Assembly (NCBI GenBank): GCA_026874595.1
Contig: CM049318.1
Location: 35,173,956 to 35,237,955, forward strand
DNA length: 64,000 bases
Direction: 5' to 3'
DNA from: Sipunculus nudus
Taxonomy: Eukaryota; Annelida; Sipuncula; Golfingiida; Sipunculidae
The stretch's first letter is position 1. Each line of letters opens with the position of its first letter. Below the pieces are notes generated by a model that ran no database searches, had not been told where the DNA came from, and saw only the letters and a list, made by a program, of their open reading frames with translations. The position numbers and the translations under genes are program-made. This document shows, one piece after another, positions 59,495 to 64,000 of this stretch.

Positions 59495-61093
59495 ATGTCG
59501 TCGAACGAAAACACGTCGCTCCCGGCGACAGAGAAAGTTGAAGCTGAAGGCTGCAGCACGGGTAAGACTGTCATATCAGATCGCGAAGTGGAAGCCCCTC
59601 GACCGGATGGTACCGCGTGTACCAAATCGAACGATGGGGAACCCGGGACGTGTAACGATACCGCCAAACCAAAAGGTAGGCCCGGTCATGTATCGTTTGC
59701 ATGCTTCCGACCACACATTTCCGGTGTGTGTTATCTGGACGTGAGATGCAAGTTGAAATCCCCGCAAACAGTCCAGAGACCGGGGAACGTGATCTATCTT
59801 AACGACACTGGCGTTCAGGGTGCAGTTTCCACTGTGGCGGAGGTCCTGCTAAAGTGTCCCGATAAACACCCCGGTGCCAGACCAACGGGAACTGATCAAG
59901 GAATTATGACAAGTTCATCAGAACACAGAGATTTGTTCTTTCTGTGTACCAACCGAGCAGCGTCCGAACTCGTCGAGCAACTGAACCCCGAATTAATATG
60001 TGATCTGGTGGCGGCAGCATTGGCCTTCTTCCCACACATGCTTGATTGCGTTGTGCAATTTGCATCACAGGAAAACGTGTTTTGCGGAAAGGATTTTACC
60101 ATATACTGCGTTCAGGAATTGCCCTTACAGCCCGATCACAGTTACAGTCTTGTTGGAAAATGGGACCAGGTGCTGAGTACGTTCCATTGTGGGGCGTACA
60201 CAAACGCTAGTGGTGAACGTATGGTGCTGGTGACGTACCCAAAGCTTGAATGCCTTGTGCGCGCCGCGAGCGATTCCGATGGCGGTCGTGCGTTTTTTCA
60301 AAGCCTCTTGGAAGCCATGGTGACCGAGGAGGATACTGACACCAACCCCTGGCAGGTGTTGCTGACAGATGATGTCAACAGGGCTTCTGTCAACGGAAGG
60401 ACGGTAATGTTGATGTGCAAGATTCGGCGAAAGCCCAAAGCCGCATCCAATGAGTCTAATGCTGGCGGTTGTCACAGTCACATACAGCAGTTGCGTGCCG
60501 AAACATCAGACGTCGCAGAACATCATGTGAAAGAGAAGAGATACGTTGGACCACTGCGACCGTCTGTAACGCACAGGCGAACGGCCACAGCGCTTGACAG
60601 TGATCTGATCACGGTTGTCCGTCATCTGCAACCCCGAGTGATCTGTGATATTATGTCCGCTGTGTTAATATCGTACCCACACATCCTCGTTTATGCGAAC
60701 TTTGCAGCAAACACGGAAGGTCTACGATATGCACATAAGAAATGCGACCAGATTATCACCGTGTGCTGCGTGGAGGAACTACCCGTCAAACCACAATGGC
60801 GATATGAACTCACGGGGACATGGGGTGAGACGTTGAACACATACAATTGTGTAATCTGTAAGGACGCTCGGTCTGGACCCATCGTGGTGGTTGAGGACCC
60901 CGAATTCGCCCGTGTCGTGGAAGCTGTCAGGTTTTCCGAGGAGGGCAGACGTTTTGTGCAACTGGTCTTGGAGTCTCTTGTGTCGCCCTTCGACGTGTTT
61001 GTTACACATGGTGACTACATGTCAAGAGTACTGCTTGACGACAATATGGACGTGGCATTGTTGTGTTGCATCGTGGAACCCAATACTGATTGA
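59495..61093 (+). CDS. Protein with internal duplication, 532 aa
   Basis: True ATG at 59495. Residues 1-65 are disordered and Glu/Ser/Thr-rich. Two homologous units cover about 155-315 and 370-530. Both have LNPELICDLVAAAL/LQPRVICDIMSAVL, FFPH/SYPH, (V/C)QELPLQP/VEELPVKP, a W-x3-L-x-T(F/Y)-x-C strand and G(R)xF-x-(S/L)LLEAMV/VLESLV. The pattern is mixed alpha/beta with buried aromatics, not a known repeat family to my eye. No signal peptide. Possibly a scaffold or enzyme-derived pseudo-dimer. AATAAA at 61415-61420. Confidence 0.72.
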   Translation: MSSNENTSLPATEKVEAEGCSTGKTVISDREVEAPRPDGTACTKSNDGEPGTCNDTAKPKGRPGHVSFACFRPHISGVCYLDVRCKLKSPQTVQRPGNVIYLNDTGVQGAVSTVAEVLLKCPDKHPGARPTGTDQGIMTSSSEHRDLFFLCTNRAASELVEQLNPELICDLVAAALAFFPHMLDCVVQFASQENVFCGKDFTIYCVQELPLQPDHSYSLVGKWDQVLSTFHCGAYTNASGERMVLVTYPKLECLVRAASDSDGGRAFFQSLLEAMVTEEDTDTNPWQVLLTDDVNRASVNGRTVMLMCKIRRKPKAASNESNAGGCHSHIQQLRAETSDVAEHHVKEKRYVGPLRPSVTHRRTATALDSDLITVVRHLQPRVICDIMSAVLISYPHILVYANFAANTEGLRYAHKKCDQIITVCCVEELPVKPQWRYELTGTWGETLNTYNCVICKDARSGPIVVVEDPEFARVVEAVRFSEEGRRFVQLVLESLVSPFDVFVTHGDYMSRVLLDDNMDVALLCCIVEPNTD

Positions 61094-61650
61094 AAAGGTT
61101 TGATACTGTCCCCATCATGGGATTTGCGCGTGTCGGACATTAACATGTGACAACGTATGTTTTGTTGTGGTCCAGCCAAACCAGTTTTGCGAGTGATGTG
61201 GTATATGTTTCTCTTTGTGATGTGTATACAACTTTAAACTGTTATAATTGTACATTGTTTTTTTTTTGTCAGGTACCCCAATCAGCCGTTCTGACGTGTA
61301 CGTTATTTGATCGCGCTGGACTTTTATACCTTTAGAGCGTTTTGTCATATGACCTACATCACACACACGCACATACACATTCGAAAACACAGCAGAGCAA
61401 TGACAATGTGAAACAATAAATAAATATATATCTATCTTTATTGTGGTCTGAACTCAATTTATTGATGAAATACGAGTGTGTATGATATGATCAGTGTCCA
61501 AAAACTCGGTCTGATTCTGTAGGGTTCAACATCTCCTCATTTCCAGCCTCCTGCTTCTTACTTACAGTTTCGTCTTTGTCAATCCGTCAAGACGTTTCTG
61601 CAGTTGCAGAGATCCCCGGGAATAGTGGAGGTGGGAAAGGTAGGGTTGAA
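61094..61650. other. Convergent 3' region with two poly(A) signals
   Basis: Plus-strand AATAAA at 61415-61420 and minus-strand AATAAA at 61437-61442 serve the 532-aa and 319-aa genes. A T9 run is near 61258. No gene supported. Confidence 0.6.
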
Positions 61651-62610
61651 TTATGGGATATCGTTTCCGCGACCCAACCCACCGTTCCACACGTGTTCGT
61701 GTGACAGGCGCATGTCCCTTGCGTACTGTGCTACTGGGTCCATTGCATCCCCGGCCTGTAACAGTCGGAACACAGTGGCCCAGACGTGTCCTGTACACTT
61801 CCCGCGGCACGCGTTTGATCCGTGAGCGGCACCATTCATATCGGCGTCGGGTAGAGCACAAGTGGAGGCGTGTGACTTCAGCAGCCTGCGCAAAGGGTGT
61901 ATCATATCCATGTCTACAGTGTAAATAAAACCTTCGCTCTTGTGGCGTATTGCACCCGCCATCATGAGGAACCCGAGCGCCATGTCACGTATGACTATGG
62001 CCGGCAGTGCAAGCCTCCGGTCCATGTGGAAACGTAGCATCTGTCCCATCCTAGCGGCCGTATTGGTCGACACGCAAGCCAAAGCCAGAGCTCCGCATGC
62101 GGTGAAACGCAAGGCGCCCGGTACGGGGTCACGTGCGTGGTCGTACGACAGGTGGAAATGGCCCTCTTCTGCGTATGGTGTTCCCGTTGGCGTCCAGAAT
62201 TGGGTTGCCGCCGCCCAGGCCGTCCTGAGCTCAATTTCATGGGGTTTACCCACAGACGCCCACAGAGACGAATACGTTTTGTTTTGCATGAAGGCGGATA
62301 TGCGCAAACCGACTCCGTCCGGCATAAAAGCTGCCCACAGTGTGGGGTCTTCCAGTCCTATGCGTTCTAGCGCGAAGTGTATTGCCTCCAGCACGAGGGC
62401 GTAATCAGCGAAGCATCGGGCCATACGGTATGCTATGTGCTTTCGTCTGTTAGTAAATGCGTCTGGTCCACCGCAGAATGTAAACGTGTCATCGTGTTTA
62501 AGGTGGAGCAGCCATTCAATGAAATCCCTCATACCGGCAGATCTGTCCAAAAGTTGGAAACCAACGTATAAATCCGTAAACTCGGAGCGCTTTGCATGTC
62601 CGTTTTCCAT
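61651..62610 (-). CDS. Hypothetical protein, 319 aa
   Basis: True ATG at 62610. Well-folded composition rich in Ala, Met, His and Arg (RMARCFADYALVLEAIHFAL, LRFTACGALALACVSTNTAA). Ends with a Cys/His cluster (HASTCALPDADMNGAAHG, CRGKCTGHVW) that could bind metal. No signal peptide or membrane helix. The 82-base gap to the upstream partial gene suggests a shared transcript with the poly(A) signal at 61437-61442. Size would suit a capsid accessory protein, but I see no recognisable motif. Confidence 0.68.
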   Translation of the reverse strand: MENGHAKRSEFTDLYVGFQLLDRSAGMRDFIEWLLHLKHDDTFTFCGGPDAFTNRRKHIAYRMARCFADYALVLEAIHFALERIGLEDPTLWAAFMPDGVGLRISAFMQNKTYSSLWASVGKPHEIELRTAWAAATQFWTPTGTPYAEEGHFHLSYDHARDPVPGALRFTACGALALACVSTNTAARMGQMLRFHMDRRLALPAIVIRDMALGFLMMAGAIRHKSEGFIYTVDMDMIHPLRRLLKSHASTCALPDADMNGAAHGSNACRGKCTGHVWATVFRLLQAGDAMDPVAQYARDMRLSHEHVWNGGLGRGNDIP

Positions 62611-62691
62611 AGTTATTTCAAAGCTGTATCTGGTCTTATCGCGTGTGTGTACACGGGCGCTTCGAAGGGTGAATCCGGATTGGTTTGATAT

Positions 62692-64000
62692 TCACGAACA
62701 AGACGGGTAACATGAATCTGAATCGCACAACAGGGTGCGTTCGTCATCCAGACGCAGCAATCTCTGGCACTCTGCCATGGTGGTTGGACACAGCGATTTT
62801 ATACCGTAGGGTAACAGGTTTTCTTGCGCGTGGGCAGACCGTGGGGGTGTGTGTTGGACGGCGACGGAATGAAATATGTGCGATAGCATCTTCTGCAGTT
62901 GCGCCGTTGTTACAGTTCGCAAGACTGGCAGCACCGCCGCGTACAGTACGTCGTTGTACCTTTCCCAGTCTAAGGTTGTGCCTGGCAAGACGTGGTCACG
63001 GTGCACTAGTCCCACGTTGAAACACAGGTCCTCTGCCGGCACGTTTCGTGCTTTGATTTTGGAACATGACAGGATAGGGCGGCCCGCGTGTTCGGCGTCT
63101 CCCAGCAACCCCCTGTGGAAAGGGCTGTATGCCCAGTCGGCCGGACTGTACACTGCGGGGCGTTCAACCCAAACGTAAGGCCCCGCTTTCCCCTTCACGG
63201 TCAAACGTACAGGCAAACGGCCTTCCTTCCACACGTAAGGATCGAAATCTCGCAGTGACACCAGGGCTTTTGTTACTTCGGCAAAATCACCCTTCTGTTT
63301 GCAGTGTGCCCCCTTCGTAGGAGCTGACAGCTTTGTCGGGAAAGCGGGCAGGAGGAACCGATTGACGAGATCGGGTTGATTTCCCAAAACGCCTTTTAGG
63401 TCTGTCGTGTGCACTTCCCACGTTGTCGGCCAGTGTTTGTACATTTCTTTCATGCCTGCACGCACACACTGTTCCACTTCATCTCGCGTTGCGACTTCCA
63501 CAGGGCAGCCAGTGTCTGCTTTTCCGCCGAGTATCAGCACGACCTCATGTAACGTGGCGTCGATGGCCTCTGAGACAGCTTGGCAATGATCAGACCTGTG
63601 GATGCCGGTTACCTTGGACAAGCGCCAACCGGACGCTGGATCGCGTTTGGCGTGAAATAAATGACAGGGCCCGATGAGGCCGACGAGGTTGTAGAACCCT
63701 TCGAGTTTGAAGGTCATCTCAGCAAAGCCTGTCAGACTCTGTACTCTGCTTTGAAATATCTCCAGTTCCGCATCAGACCCTGCAACCGCGTCTTCACTTG
63801 TGCCCGTTAGGTCTGGGGAAGCCTCGAACAGTACGCTGTCTTTCATCACGCGCAACAAACGATTCGTTTTAGGCACGCACTCCACCATAGCTGTGCTTGC
63901 CTGCTGTGCCAGTTGTGTCCATCTGTCATAGAGCTCAGGGGCGTAATACTTCGACTGTCCGTAAGTGCACACTTGACAGGCTTTTACGCGGGAGGCGGCC
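62692..64000 (-). CDS. Hypothetical protein, 5' end beyond window (435 codons visible)
   Basis: The frame is open to the right edge with no stop, so the start lies outside; GTG at 63972 is not a start. Visible residues include a C-x2-C near the edge, a central region with LVGLIGPCHLFHAKRD, GIHRSDHCQ and YSPFHRGLLG, and a C-terminus with DSDSCYPSC. Mixed alpha/beta composition, no low complexity. Possibly the C-terminal part of a large conserved viral protein; I do not recognise it. Precedes the 319-aa gene on the same strand. Confidence 0.65.
   Translation of the reverse strand, partial: AASRVKACQVCTYGQSKYYAPELYDRWTQLAQQASTAMVECVPKTNRLLRVMKDSVLFEASPDLTGTSEDAVAGSDAELEIFQSRVQSLTGFAEMTFKLEGFYNLVGLIGPCHLFHAKRDPASGWRLSKVTGIHRSDHCQAVSEAIDATLHEVVLILGGKADTGCPVEVATRDEVEQCVRAGMKEMYKHWPTTWEVHTTDLKGVLGNQPDLVNRFLLPAFPTKLSAPTKGAHCKQKGDFAEVTKALVSLRDFDPYVWKEGRLPVRLTVKGKAGPYVWVERPAVYSPADWAYSPFHRGLLGDAEHAGRPILSCSKIKARNVPAEDLCFNVGLVHRDHVLPGTTLDWERYNDVLYAAVLPVLRTVTTAQLQKMLSHIFHSVAVQHTPPRSAHAQENLLPYGIKSLCPTTMAECQRLLRLDDERTLLCDSDSCYPSCS

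Noticed and set aside
61653-62404. Plus-strand frames opposite the 319-aa gene
   Set aside because: Antisense shadows without motifs, inside a well-formed minus-strand gene.

Overview
This window looks like DNA of a large, nucleus-replicating dsDNA virus of a marine invertebrate, or an endogenous copy of one in its host chromosome. Signals are eukaryotic throughout: TATA boxes (TATATAAG, TATAAAAG), AATAAA polyadenylation signals, GT-AG introns, and a tRNA-Asn without encoded CCA. Gene content is mostly host-interaction: IAP, CARD, RING and C-type lectin domains. IAP and RING families are known in malacoherpesviruses (oyster and abalone herpesviruses), so that is my leading guess. I recognise no herpesvirus core gene here (polymerase, terminase ATPase, major capsid protein), so the family is inference. 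No bacterial feature was seen.

Layout. (1) 1-8.4 kb: minus-strand genes, including a three-member paralogous family whose 5' ends decay stepwise, and a gene that appears to have two exons. (2) 8.4-17 kb: AT-rich and nearly ORF-free, with many splice-donor-like GTAAGT motifs, two pogo/Tigger-like transposon ends and another repeat fragment. This looks like animal chromosomal DNA. (3) 17-30.8 kb: a death-fold/ubiquitin-ligase island. It holds a stand-alone RING protein, a five-exon IAP (BIR-BIR-UBA-RING) and seven CARD genes, two of which are CARD-RING or CARD-CARD-RING fusions. (4) 30.8-38.1 kb: a 433-bp tandem duplication, a 794-aa probable nuclear regulator, then a foldback structure with a tRNA-Asn gene, G-runs and eight copies of a 106-bp GC-rich repeat. 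(5) 39-44.3 kb: an unknown gene, a tandem-CARD gene and a pair of two-domain C-type lectin-like membrane proteins. (6) 44.8-64 kb: compact, GC-richer genes with short gaps or overlaps, mostly minus strand. They begin with a FLYWCH-MULE transposase-like gene and include a RING protein, a possible multi-OB-fold protein, a possible MgsA-like helical protein and several large unknowns. The last gene runs off the window.

The genes suggest heavy investment in controlling apoptosis and innate signalling. Ten CARD-like domains in eight genes could act as decoys on caspase- or MAVS-type adaptors. RING domains on two of those proteins and on the IAP could add ubiquitin transfer. The lectin-like proteins would act at the cell or virion surface. 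The GC-rich right part probably holds structural and replication genes too diverged to name by eye. Intact introns in the IAP, a functional-looking tRNA and transposon remnants all point to DNA-level exchange with a host genome. Many reading frames open at GTG or TTG; I moved those starts to the first in-frame ATG, as expected for a eukaryotic system.
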